A program made the position numbers and the translations under genes. This document shows positions 8,328 through 18,900 of a DNA stretch of 64,000 nucleotides, piece after piece; the stretch's first letter is position 1, and every line of letters starts with the position of its first letter. The notes beneath the pieces were generated by a model. It was given only the letters and a program-made list of their open reading frames with translations. It was not told the DNA's origin and did no database searches. The stretch lies in NCBI RefSeq assembly GCF_047249845.1, contig NZ_JBKTWO010000008.1, forward strand, positions 20,174 through 84,173. The letters run 5' to 3'. This DNA is from Thomasclavelia sp047249845. GTDB taxonomy: Bacteria > Bacillota_I > Bacilli_A > Erysipelotrichales > Coprobacillaceae.

Positions 8328-10757
8328 TTAACTTTTTAATGAGTTAGCAAACCTATAATCATTACGACCTTCTTTTTTTACCTCGTATAAAGCAAGATCA
8401 GCAAGCAGGTAAATATCATCATAATTTTGTTTTTCTCTAGAAAAGGCAATTCCAATACTTGTTGTTAAAGTATGCCTTTGACCATCTGAAATATTTCTCA
8501 TCAAAAGTTTACAATACTTCTCAACCGCTTCCTGGCTTTTTGGATATTTCAAACCAATAACAAATTCATCACCACCAACGCGCCCAATGAAATCCGTTGG
8601 TCCAGTTGTAATTGTAATAGCATGCGCCAAGTTTTGTAATACCTGATCCCCATATAAATGACCATAAGTATCATTAATTGATTTAAAGTTATCAATATCT
8701 AAGATAATAAAAGCAAGATCATTATCACTACTTTCTTTTAAGAAACCTTCTATAAGTTCACGACAAGCTGCTGAATTATAAACTTTAGTTAAACTATCTT
8801 TACTAGCTAAATTTTTCCAAAGTAATTGTTCTTCTTTTTGGGCTTGAATATCAGTAATCTTTCCAATAATATGTGTTATCTTGGCACTATCATTAAAAAG
8901 AGGTTGTAAAAATACTCTTTGCCAGCGCTTCGTTCCATCCTTAAATGTAACAAGTATTTCTTCATCATATGTTCTTTTTGATTCAAGTATTTTTTTCATT
9001 ATTTCTATGCCTGGATGATCTTGTACCAAATAGTGATCTACTGACTTTTTGTCACTTAACAATTTTGCAGCTCCTCCACTTAATGACAAACGATCCGTTT
9101 GGACACTGTACTCAATAAAACAATCACCTGAAAGATCACTAATTTGTTGAAAACGATTATATTCCTTAATAATTTTTTCATCATTTTTCTTATTACTATA
9201 AAATCTCGAAATCATATATGCTCCAGCTAAAATAATAATAAAACTTATAAATTGTATCTGATTATTATTAATATAACTTAATAAGGATGTATCCCCTTTT
9301 GCATATGTTCCATTTTTAAAGACAATTGATTGTATTTCATCATTTGTTACATTATCTATTCCTTTATTAAGAATATTTATAAGCGGAGTTGTGTTGTCTC
9401 TTACAGCCAGACAATTTTTTATCTTAGAACTAGTATTATGAGGAATAATTGTAATATTATTAAATTTATAAGCACTACTATAAAAAAGAGCAGTGTGACT
9501 TGTCAAATATGTATAATCAGCTTCCCCATTATTAACAGCTTGAATACATTCTAATACAGTATCATAGAAACTTATATTTTTATTTTCTTCACTTGTATAA
9601 TAAAGATTTTTTGATAATGCTAATCTTTTCCCTTTAATATTATTTGAATCTATACCAGTTCTCATAATAATTTGAATCTGTGAATCCAAGTAAGATCTTG
9701 AAAGTGAAAATCCATAGTTTTCTGCCACATAAGATGACGTTATACCACCTGTAATCAAAATATTTTCATCACTAATTATTTTCATATATTCATCATAAGA
9801 ATCTGTAAAATGATAATTGAATTTAATACCGCAAAGTTTACTAATATAATCAAGAACATCAATAGTTATCCCAGAATACCCATCTTTACCATACTTAGAT
9901 TGAAAAGGTGCATTACCTCCCAATATAGCAACGTCTATTATAGGATTAGCTTTAATAAACTCTTTTTCTTTATCAGTTAAACTAAAATCAGCATTTTTTA
10001 ATGAAAAATATTTTTCATGTAGTTCACCCATAAAAGAGGGTTGTTCTTTGTTGAGTTTTGTCATACTTTCATTAAGTTGAATTATTAAATCAGTATTTCC
10101 TTTTGTAGTAACGAGATAAAAAGGACGTGGAGAAAATGTTGCAACTATCCGATAATTACCACTTATAGCTGCCTGTTCAGAAAATGCAATAGCCTCTATT
10201 TCATTATTATCTAAAGCCGCCTGCATATTAGCTGTGGAATCAAAAAAATGTTGTTTGATTTCAATTCCATTCATTTTACCAAATTCTTTCAACTTTACAT
10301 TTTCTTTTTTAGCTCCTGAAACAATACCTACATTTAAATCTTTTAATGAATAAATATTTGTATCATTAATTCTTTCATTATCAGAAAGAACATATATAGC
10401 CATATTCCCCATACCATAATTTGTAGATGTGTAATCATACATATCCGTCAATGATTCATCATAAATCATAGCACCCATCATATCAAGTTCACCTTTTTGA
10501 ACTTTTTCCATAGCTACAGTAATCTGTTCATTTTCATCACCATCTAAAGTTACAAATTCAAATTCAAAATCAGTAAATCGTTCCAATTCTTTCAAATAAT
10601 CATAAGTATAACCCGAATATATACCTTCGTTCGAGATTTCTGTCAAACCTTTTTGAATTGGGTATGCTACTTTTACTTTTGTTTTTGCTAAAACAGGAAC
10701 ACTAATCACAGATACTAACATTATTAAAACCATCATTACAGAGATCAGTTTCTTCAT
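8328..10757 (-). CDS. Membrane diguanylate cyclase with two periplasmic-binding-type sensor domains
   Basis: 809 residues from the ATG preceded by AAGGAG; a TTG eight codons earlier has no site. Signal/anchor segment at the N-terminus, then two solute-binding-protein family 3 domains (about 25-245 and 265-480; the second begins VDVAILGGNAPFQSK). One membrane helix lies near 495-515, then a PAS domain (530-640) and GGDEF (650-805) with GRVGGDEF near residue 730. The I-site position reads GPTD instead of RxxD. So an extracellular ligand, probably an amino acid or similar small molecule, would set c-di-GMP synthesis inside. The gene has its own promoter, a c-di-GMP-I riboswitch in the leader and a terminator after it, so the cyclase is controlled by its own product. 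BvgS-like tandem Venus-flytrap sensors are a known parallel. Confidence 0.9.
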   Translation of the reverse strand: MKKLISVMMVLIMLVSVISVPVLAKTKVKVAYPIQKGLTEISNEGIYSGYTYDYLKELERFTDFEFEFVTLDGDENEQITVAMEKVQKGELDMMGAMIYDESLTDMYDYTSTNYGMGNMAIYVLSDNERINDTNIYSLKDLNVGIVSGAKKENVKLKEFGKMNGIEIKQHFFDSTANMQAALDNNEIEAIAFSEQAAISGNYRIVATFSPRPFYLVTTKGNTDLIIQLNESMTKLNKEQPSFMGELHEKYFSLKNADFSLTDKEKEFIKANPIIDVAILGGNAPFQSKYGKDGYSGITIDVLDYISKLCGIKFNYHFTDSYDEYMKIISDENILITGGITSSYVAENYGFSLSRSYLDSQIQIIMRTGIDSNNIKGKRLALSKNLYYTSEENKNISFYDTVLECIQAVNNGEADYTYLTSHTALFYSSAYKFNNITIIPHNTSSKIKNCLAVRDNTTPLINILNKGIDNVTNDEIQSIVFKNGTYAKGDTSLLSYINNNQIQFISFIIILAGAYMISRFYSNKKNDEKIIKEYNRFQQISDLSGDCFIEYSVQTDRLSLSGGAAKLLSDKKSVDHYLVQDHPGIEIMKKILESKRTYDEEILVTFKDGTKRWQRVFLQPLFNDSAKITHIIGKITDIQAQKEEQLLWKNLASKDSLTKVYNSAACRELIEGFLKESSDNDLAFIILDIDNFKSINDTYGHLYGDQVLQNLAHAITITTGPTDFIGRVGGDEFVIGLKYPKSQEAVEKYCKLLMRNISDGQRHTLTTSIGIAFSREKQNYDDIYLLADLALYEVKKEGRNDYRFANSLKS

Positions 10758-10781
10758 TAATATACTCCTTCTATATAACAA

Positions 10782-10819
10782 AATATGTCTTTATTTGCAG
10801 TCACAAAAAAAGACATATT
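10782..10819 (-). promoter_or_regulatory. Expression-platform hairpin of the c-di-GMP riboswitch
   Basis: 11-bp stem with arms AATATGTCTTT/AAAGACATATT (10809-10819 and 10782-10792) between the aptamer and the ribosome binding site, followed by TTGTTAT on the minus strand. The short, broken U-tract makes it a weak terminator candidate; it could instead control access to the start region. Its position fits an expression platform, but the ON/OFF sense is not decided by sequence. Confidence 0.55.
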
Positions 10820-10857
10820 GAAAACACTATATGTTAGGAATTCAAAAGATTACTTTT

Positions 10858-10926
10858 TTCTGCAACTGGCTGCCATTCCAGGCCCTATAGCTTTGCGTCA
10901 CTACTTTTCAATAGTTTTGCCTATGA
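10858..10926 (-). ncRNA. Cyclic di-GMP-I (GEMM) riboswitch aptamer
   Basis: Read on the minus strand, the leader has TAGGCAAAACTA, a GAAAA loop and TAGTGACGCAAAGCTATAG, then GGGCCT and GCAGCCAGTTGC. These are, in order, the P2 strand with its GAAA-type tetraloop, the invariant GACGCAAAGC core, and the P3 arm with its receptor of GEMM-I aptamers. The predicted transcription start of the promoter at 10931-10960 falls at the first base of the aptamer. Downstream lies a diguanylate cyclase, a gene class often carried behind this riboswitch. Confidence 0.92.
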
Positions 10927-10930
10927 GTAT

Positions 10931-10960
10931 ATAATACGTTCTTATGAATATAAAAGTCAA
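10931..10960 (-). promoter_or_regulatory. Sigma-A promoter of the riboswitch-cyclase transcript
   Basis: Minus strand: -35 TTGACT (10955-10960), 18-bp spacer, -10 TATTAT (10931-10936). The start would be near 10924, at the 5' edge of the GEMM aptamer. Confidence 0.8.
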
Positions 10961-11202
10961 TAAAAACTAGTATTAAAATATTTCTCTTAATCTATCCTTA
11001 AACCTCTTTTTCAAAAACAATAGAAAATCCTAAAACTCATTTTAATACTAACCCTACACATGTTAAATAACACAAAAATGCATATCAACCACCTTTTTAA
11101 TATATACTTGATTAATATAAGTATCTGCTTTATAACAACTTTATAATAATTCTATACGTACACTAAAAAAATCTTTCTACAAAAATTAAAACTATTCTTT
11201 TT

Positions 11203-11364
11203 TTAAAAATAGTTCCAATACCATTTATCATTCGATAAAATCAAACCATAACTCATTGAAATTCCAATATTTTTTTGATAAACACCAATAACATATCCAG
11301 TAGCTAATCCAAGTATCATACATCTAAAAATACATAAAATAACAAGGTCATTACTTTTCTTCAT
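11203..11364 (-). CDS. Small hydrophobic protein, possibly a gene remnant
   Basis: 53-codon frame, MKKSNDLVILCIF then MILGLATGYVIGVY, with one membrane segment rich in small residues and the tail SNDKWYWNYF. It resembles the short glycine-zipper membrane proteins common in Firmicutes but is shorter than they usually are. No clear ribosome binding site. It lies just after a decayed DUF6273 gene on the same strand, so it may be the remains of the next gene in a dead operon. Real expression is doubtful. Confidence 0.3.
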   Translation of the reverse strand: MKKSNDLVILCIFRCMILGLATGYVIGVYQKNIGISMSYGLILSNDKWYWNYF

Positions 11365-11379
11365 AAATCTTAATTAGTA

Positions 11380-11925
11380 TTACAATTTCAACCATAAAGC
11401 TAGTCGTACATCACCAATATTGCTTTTAGTTACCGAATGAATATAGTATTGCTGCTATATCTGAAAGTACTATTGCCCTGAATACCTCATCACCCCCGCT
11501 GTATTATTAGCATGTCTGAGTGAACGAAGCCACCACCATCCTTGTTCATCAAGATCCGCTTCTATCTTGCTATTATTTTTACCTTTTCTTTGAAACCAAT
11601 ATTTTTACCAGGATTATATAATAATGAACTACTATCACCAAAATATTTACAAACTACTTCCTTGTTGATAATAAGAATATTTTATCTTCTCCACATTTTT
11701 AACCATACCATTGATTATCTTAATTTTTATTTATAACTAGCATTATTTTTTCTTGCTCAACTCTATTAAACTTATTATATAAATCATTATCTAGATATTT
11801 TCTTAATTCGCAATTAGCCCAAGTTATAATTAAAGCTACATTGTTTTGTATATCTAATACTAACCAACTATAATTACCAAATAATATCTTATCTCCTACT
11901 TGCGTTTTTCATCTTCTAGAAAATC
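11380..11925 (-). pseudogene. DUF6273 domain protein, decayed
   Basis: No long frame survives, but minus-strand pieces match the family in the right order: VGDKILFGNYSWLVLDIQ (FGxYxWxVLD start), then LIITW fused directly to ANCELRKYLDNDLYNKF (the family's TWxxCxLRxWLNxxFY, with the intervening residues deleted). Next comes WWLRSLRHANNTAGVM (the WWLRSPG...AA.V box) and finally DVRLALWLKL before a stop (vRPAlWL end). Frameshifts and stops separate them. DUF6273 proteins are usually surface-exposed and variable. Boundaries are approximate. Confidence 0.75.
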
Positions 11926-11970
11926 TCTTTTTCCTATATTATATCTACTAATAATTTATTATATATCCGA

Positions 11971-12009
11971 CAAACAAAAAAGAGAGAATATTTTATTATT
12001 TCCCTCTTT
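11971..12009 (-). terminator. Terminator of the CAT-family gene
   Basis: Stem AAAGAGGGAAATA / TATTCTCTCTTT (minus strand, one mismatch) with a six-base loop, followed by TTTGTTTG, located 73 bp after the stop at 12082. Confidence 0.8.
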
Positions 12010-12081
12010 CAACATCCAATTTTTATTATCTAAATACTTATACTATTGATCTTAAATTTCTATATTTAGATAATAAATTAT

Positions 12082-12714
12082 TTAAAACTTATTAAAATAA
12101 CTCTGTAATTTTTCTACAAACTCTCCAATATGTATTCCATCTACAAATGAATGATGAACTTGTACTGAAATTGGAATTATAATTCTTTTATCTTTCTCAT
12201 AATATTTTCCCCAATCAAAAAGTGGTGTTGCATTATCCTTCTTTCCTGAATTTGTGTGAGAAATATGAGTAAATGTAACCCAGGGCATTGAAGAACATTG
12301 AAATACGTCATTTCCCAAAGGTCCAGTGAAATATTCCTTTTGTTCATTTACTGTCTTCATCGCTAACTCACAATATTCTTTCAAATCATCTATCATAGGT
12401 ACATTAACTACTTTAAATAACTTAGTGTCTTTATCAAGATATGTAAACGCAGTATCTATCTTTTCAAATAGTATCACCTGTCCATCTAAAAAACGATAAC
12501 GAAATGCTTCTATCTCATTTGCACATTTACAGACAGCATAAACCATTGCTAATGTAAAAGAAAGTCCCTCTTGTTCCTTTACCATGCGTTTAAAATTTGT
12601 GATATCGGCTTCAAATGTTACACAAAATGCTGGTTCAACACTATTTCTAAAAACCATACAGTGCATTGCTCTATTCCAAGTTTTTTCATCAATCACTTTA
12701 TATTGATTAGACAT
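12082..12714 (-). CDS. cat: Chloramphenicol acetyltransferase family protein (type A CAT)
   Basis: 210 residues, the usual size for a trimeric acetyl-CoA-dependent CAT. The catalytic signature HHSFVDG (His-His-x-x-x-Asp-Gly) sits near residue 190 in VQVHHSFVDGIHIGEFVE. SSMPWVTFTHIS provides the conserved Ser/Thr strand of the active site, and the N-terminal region around NRAMHCMVFRNSVEPAF fits the family. GGAGG lies 9 bp before the ATG. The gene stands alone with its own terminator and no flanking transposon genes. Family members include both resistance enzymes and chromosomal acetyltransferases of unknown substrate; sequence reading alone does not say which this is. The conserved catalytic residues make enzymatic activity likely. 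Confidence 0.85.
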   Translation of the reverse strand: MSNQYKVIDEKTWNRAMHCMVFRNSVEPAFCVTFEADITNFKRMVKEQEGLSFTLAMVYAVCKCANEIEAFRYRFLDGQVILFEKIDTAFTYLDKDTKLFKVVNVPMIDDLKEYCELAMKTVNEQKEYFTGPLGNDVFQCSSMPWVTFTHISHTNSGKKDNATPLFDWGKYYEKDKRIIIPISVQVHHSFVDGIHIGEFVEKLQSYFNKF

Positions 12715-12861
12715 ATCTTTAATCCTCCAATTTCTAAACTTTTATTATTTACAGTATAATACTTTTTTCAAATTTATGATCCTATAAATATAATTTTATT
12801 TATTATTATCTAATTATTTTTATAGTAAATATTCTATCTAAATATTAAATGTCCAAAAGAT

Positions 12862-12913
12862 AAAAAAAGAACTGTATAAAATGATTTTTATTTATATCAT
12901 TTTTTACAGTTCT
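12862..12913 (-). terminator. Terminator of the GH31 gene
   Basis: Long stem: AGAACTGTA (12869-12877) pairs with TACAGTTCT (12905-12913) and continues inward with AAAATGAT/ATCATTTT. On the minus strand TTTTTTT follows. It begins 9 bp after the stop codon. Confidence 0.88.
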
Positions 12914-12921
12914 CTATAAAA

Positions 12922-15900
12922 TTAATCTTCTTTACGTCTACGATACATAATCATTCCAGCCAAACTTATAATTCCTAATCCAGTAAATAATCCTAATAAA
13001 TTATCATCACCTGTCTTAGTTGCATTTACTTTACTGTCTCCTGGTTTTACGGTTTCAGCAGGAACATTTGTATTATTCTCTACTGGTGGATTATTTGAAT
13101 TTGTTACTAATCCTTCTATTGCTTTTGTTAATCCACTTACTGCATCGTTTATTTCTTCTTGTGTTGCTTCTGAATTATTAAATACTTCATTTGCTTTTAA
13201 TAATTCCGGTTCAAGTAATGCCCATGAAGCTGCTGTGTAATTAGCCTTATTCATTCCATTAGCCTGATTGATTAAATCGTTTAATAAGTCTTTATTTGGT
13301 TTCAATCTTAAGTTAACAAATGCTTTTACTAGTTCACCATATGCTTCATCTACTTCTGCCTTCATTGCATTATCATTTGACAATACTTCGTTTACTTTAG
13401 GTAACACTTCTTGTAAAGCTTTCCATGATAGTTCTGTGTAATCACTTGCTGTTAATCCTGCGATTTGATCCATCATCTTTTGTAATGCAAGCTTATCACC
13501 TTTATAGAATTCCAGCATTTGCATTACACTAGCTAGTCTATCAAATGCATTGTCTACTTCTTCTTGAGAAGCTCTTGGATTATTAAATACTGTTTGAGCA
13601 TTTGCTAAAGCTGTCTTGAATTCACTAGCAACTGCTGGAACAACTTTATCTAACTGTTCTTGAGTAACTTTACCAGCCATATCAATAGCAATTGATAATG
13701 CTATTTTATTAGTATCTGGTAATTGAGCTTCTACTAAAGAATCTACTGCAGTTTGTAATGAACTTACCATGTTATCAACTTCAGCTTGAGTAACATCTTC
13801 TTTAATTAGTAATTCTTTTGCTAAAGTTAATACTTCCTGCATTGCTTTCCAGCTTTCTGCTGTGTAATCTTCTTCATTCAATGCTTCTGCCATCTGAATT
13901 ACACTATTAAGTGCATCTTTATTAACAGCTGCCTTAATTCCATAAATATTCATTTCTGCAATTCTTGCATACTTATTATCTTCATCTGCAATTCTTCCAA
14001 CTGCTTCTAATGCTATCAATTTAATATATCTAGCCTTTACACCATTTAATTCTGCTGGAACATTTACGTTTACTTTTTGTCTATATTCATCAGCCTCAAC
14101 TGTACCTTCAGTAACCTTTTCCCAGTTTTCTTTATCCATACTTGTATAAATCTCATATTTTGTGATACCACCATTAGGAATAGTATGAGAAATAAATTCT
14201 AATTTATCTAACTCATAAACATCATCTAATGTAATTACAACATCTTTTGGTAAAGATGCCTGATTACCACTGTATGGAGATTCCCAATAAGTTTCTAGAT
14301 TACCATCAAACATTCTATCAGCTACATTTGATTCACTATATAAAGCTTCTGCATTTGTAACTGCTTTATTTAATAATGTATCAGCTTCACGTCCATTTAC
14401 TTCGATTTCAGCTATTGTAAGCATATTTGTAACAGGTGTTTTATCTGCTTTGTTGGCAGTTAAGAATGTTACATCAATTCTATCTACAGTTTTTTTACAA
14501 TCAAAGTTAAATTCATATATAGCCTGTTTATCAGAAATAACTACTTCATTACCTTTTGTACCATCTGTATAGACTAATTGTGCTTTAGCACTTGTCAAAT
14601 ATCCATTACCTTCATTAGCATTGTATACCATTAATTGATCTACATATGCCTTTTCTTTTAAATCAAAATGCATTGTCAATGGCAATGTTACATATTCAGG
14701 AAGTTTTCCATCTTCACCATGGTTAGAAGCAACATCCCATAAGAATTCGAAATCTCTTGCTCCAGAACCTTCTTTATTACCATCAAATAGTTTAGTATAA
14801 CCGTTAGCTTTTCCATTCTGAATTAATTTTTCAATATTTGTTCCATCATCATTTGGTAAAAACTCATTTGTCATAGTAATATCAAAATCATCTAATCCAA
14901 AATTAATCTTTGTACCTGCTTGACCATCATATAATTTGATATTATCAATCCAGAATTTAGCAGCTTTTGACTCATTGTTAACTAAATAAATCTTACCAAT
15001 ATTCTCAGGTGCTACTGCAGTTGAGCGGAATCCAAAATTATCAGCAATGACATACTCTTTACCAGCTTCATCTGTAGCTGTAGCACTCCATTTTTTAGCT
15101 TCTAAATCAATCGTTGCAGTTATATGATAATACTCATCTTTATTAAATTTTAAATTACTTTGAACAAATGTACTACCATTGTGAGCTCCAAATGTTCCAT
15201 CTTTATACATGCGAATAACTACTGGCATTTGACTATATGCTGTGTAGTTAGAATCACTGCTTCCAAGTGCCACTACTGCATTTGTTTGATTTGGTGATAA
15301 AGTAGTAACCATATCAAATTCAACAGTAGTAATTGATCCTTTACTAGGTCCAATAGCTCGTTTAGCAGATACTGATCCACTTGAATTAGCACCTACAGCT
15401 ACTAATGCAGTATCTGAAGGTTGTAATCCAACACCACTAGCAACAGCGTTTGGTCCGTATAATGATATTTTACTTAAGTCAATCACATTATCAGTAATAG
15501 CTGCAATATCAGTTTTTGCTTTCATTGTAATCGAAGCAACAACTTCACTTCCACTATATACTTCCTTATCTCCACGATTTACAAATGCTAAGTTGACATA
15601 TGCTGTTCCATCTTCATAAGTTTTATTAACAGATAAATTTTCCATCTGTTTGATCGCTTCACCTTGTTCAATACTTACAAACTCTAATAGTGAAGGATCA
15701 TAATTGATTATCTCACCAAGTGCATTTACATTATCAGCATCATCTGTAGTTACATTGATCGTAAATGTATCTCCTGCTTTCAAACTTTCTACATTTGGTA
15801 CTAATGCTGCTCTACCAGTTGCAACATCATCTTTCTTTGTTCCACCATCTAGTTTATACATTGTAAATGTGTAATCATAAACATCGTATATACCATTCAT

Positions 15901-18900
15901 ATTGATATCTAAGCCATAATTTTTGATCTGGCTAGTAAATGTAGGTTCATCTTTATCCGATAGACCTTTATAGTTGAGCATATTTGTATAATCCGCATCT
16001 GTTACTTGATCTCTTTCCTGAGTTGAAATACTTCCTATTTCAAATGGTTTACGTCCTTCTGTTGCAATAACTTTAATTTCACTTGCCGCAAAGAAAGTAT
16101 TATAAGATTCTCTTGGAATAAAGCTTAGATAACGTGCTGGTCCAACATTATCAATCGTCTTCACTGTAGCATCGAGAGGCCATTGTAATGTTCTTACTTC
16201 ACTCCAATGAACACCATCAAGACTTGTCTTGAATTCCATCTTCGTTACAGTTCCTTGACCTGCATCATCTCTTGGATAATATTCAATCTTTTCAATATTA
16301 TATCCTTTTCCATAATCTACAGTCAGTTCTTCATTAATACCACCATTATTAGAATGGAATCCATTATCCCCTACTTGGAGTATATTATCAAAAGCCAATT
16401 CTGGATTATGTGAACCCCAGATTTTTCCGGTCCAATTAATATCTACCGGTGTTGGCGTATTCCTCCATGGATCCAGTAATGAACGTGTCTTTATTTCTTC
16501 ACTCCATGGTGAATATCCATCTTTATTTCTTGCTCGTACCTGATAAGTGTGCTCTGAATCATATTCCAAATCAATGTGATTATAAATCCTTGCATCTAAT
16601 ACAGTATTAACAACACCATCAACTAAGACTTCATAGCTTGTTGCACCTTCTACTTCATCCCATGTTACTGTAATACTAGTTGGTGTTTTAGATTCTTCTG
16701 GAGCAGTAAAGTTTGCTGGCACTGCTAATTCAGAATTTTCTTTATCTTGCATATGTAATGCTTCACTATCATTTACAAAACCTTTTACAATCAACGTTTG
16801 TGCATTTTCATTAACATCTGTTTTAGGGAATGAAACATAAAGTTTTGGCGTTGTTGTAATTGCTGTATCTTTAAAAACTTCTCCATCCTTTGAATACTTA
16901 TTCAAGTTTGGCGCTTCATCATAGAACCATACTGCTTCATTTTTAGCAGCTCTCTCTTCAAAATCAGCATAAGAGTCTGCTTTTGCTAAATTCACATCAC
17001 TGTTACCATTCTTAGCTGTTAGTGCTTCTGGTTCTTGTGATACATTGACTACAAATGTAGAATGTCTATTAGAATCATAACCTTTATAATTACCTTTTGA
17101 TGGTTCAATTGTTAAAGTTGCAACATCACCATCTACTACGGATTTCATATGTGTTGTTACTTTTCCACCATAATCTCTTGTACCATCTTCAGTAATATCT
17201 AATGAAATACCATCATCTTCAACTAAATCAAAAGAGGTTTCTTTATGTGGATAGAATTCAATAATTCTTCTAGTTTTATCTAATCCTTTTTCATTTCCCT
17301 CACTTGATGCCATCGGATTGTTATTTTCTTCATACATTGGAATAATTGAACCATTCTTAACAAATAATGGTAGTTTCCAAATTGGTGCATCAAGATTATT
17401 AAGAACTTGTCCGCCAAGATATTGTTTACCTGTAAAATAATCAATCCATGTATCAGATGTATTTGGTAAATAAATACCGTTTCTAATATCATTTCCTACA
17501 CTATCAGCATTTGTATTTTGATAAATTGGTGCAACTAAGAAATTATCACCAAACATATATTGATATTGTGTTGCTGTTGAATATGTGTAATCATTTTCCT
17601 CTTCTAAGAACATTGCACGAATCATTGGTAAACCATCTACTGATTCATGAGCATATGTATAGATATATGGCATAAGCTGCGCTTTTAACTTTAGATACAT
17701 ACGATTAATAGAAATATATGGATCATCAGAAATATAAGGTTTTTTTGCTTTTGATCCCCAGCCATCCATATCAAGCATTGTCTGTGTAAATGTCTTGAAC
17801 TGTAAATCACGTGTTGTAATTAGGTCACTTCCACCTGCAATACCGTCAACATCACTACCAATATTAGGATTTCCACTTAATGACTGCCCAATATATGTTG
17901 GAATATGGAAGCGAATGTATTCCCAGTTACCACCTGTTTGATCCCCAGTCCAAATACTTGCATAACGCTGGAAACCTGCCCAACCATCTAGTGAAACTAG
18001 CGTTGGACGCTGTCCATTTGTTGATAAAATGTTGTATCCATCCATAACCGAATTCATTGCCATAGAATATCCTTGACCTACCCATGCAACATCAGTTTTT
18101 AACGCAGATACACCACCATTAGCCACTTCTTTTGAGAAATCACGCAAAGTTTGGAATCCTTGATAACGTGAGTCTCTTTCAGAAGAATCTGGTGTCAAAG
18201 CCGCCTGTGTCCATAATCCTGAACGAACTCCTTTAGATTCTGTATACTCTGTGAATTTAGATAAGTTCGAAACATTAGCGTCGATAACTGCATCCCTACG
18301 TTCTGTATCTTCACCTGCAGCTCTCTTTTGATAATATCCATTTTGTCCATATCCACATCCATAACCATCGTTTGGTACGAACCACCCTAATGGCATATCA
18401 TTATCGACATGTCCATCAACTACTGCTCTTGCAGAGAATTTATAAGTACTGTCATCAATCTTCCCTTTAAATAAATCCGCATCAAATGTTGGACCTTCAT
18501 TATTTAATGACTCTGCAGCAACCCCTTCAGGAATTCTATAACCTTCTGCTGCACCTAACTCTTTATATCTCTTTCCATCTTCTAATACCCATTTATCTGA
18601 TGCAGTTCCATCTTGCCAACCATCACGATTATAACAATTTAAATGCGCCAAATAAAATGCATATTCTGGTAATAATAAAGGATTTCCAGTAACATCATAA
18701 TACCCATTTATTAATGTTTTTGCAGTATTAGCTGCATTTTCTTCATCAGAAACAAAATAGTATGCATCAAATTCTGCTTCATTGTGTGTTGTCTTTACGT
18801 CTTTAATACCATTACCAAAATTATAACTTCCTTGAGCAAATGTATTTCTCAATACACCATACCCTGCTGTTGACCAATAAAATGGATTAGGTGATGATAC

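Noticed and set aside
11542..11736. 64-codon plus-strand frame
   Set aside because: It is antisense to the decayed DUF6273 gene, whose motifs are readable on the other strand.
12082..12714. A recently acquired resistance cassette
   Set aside because: The CAT-family gene has local base composition, its own terminator and no IS or integrase beside it, so transfer cannot be claimed.
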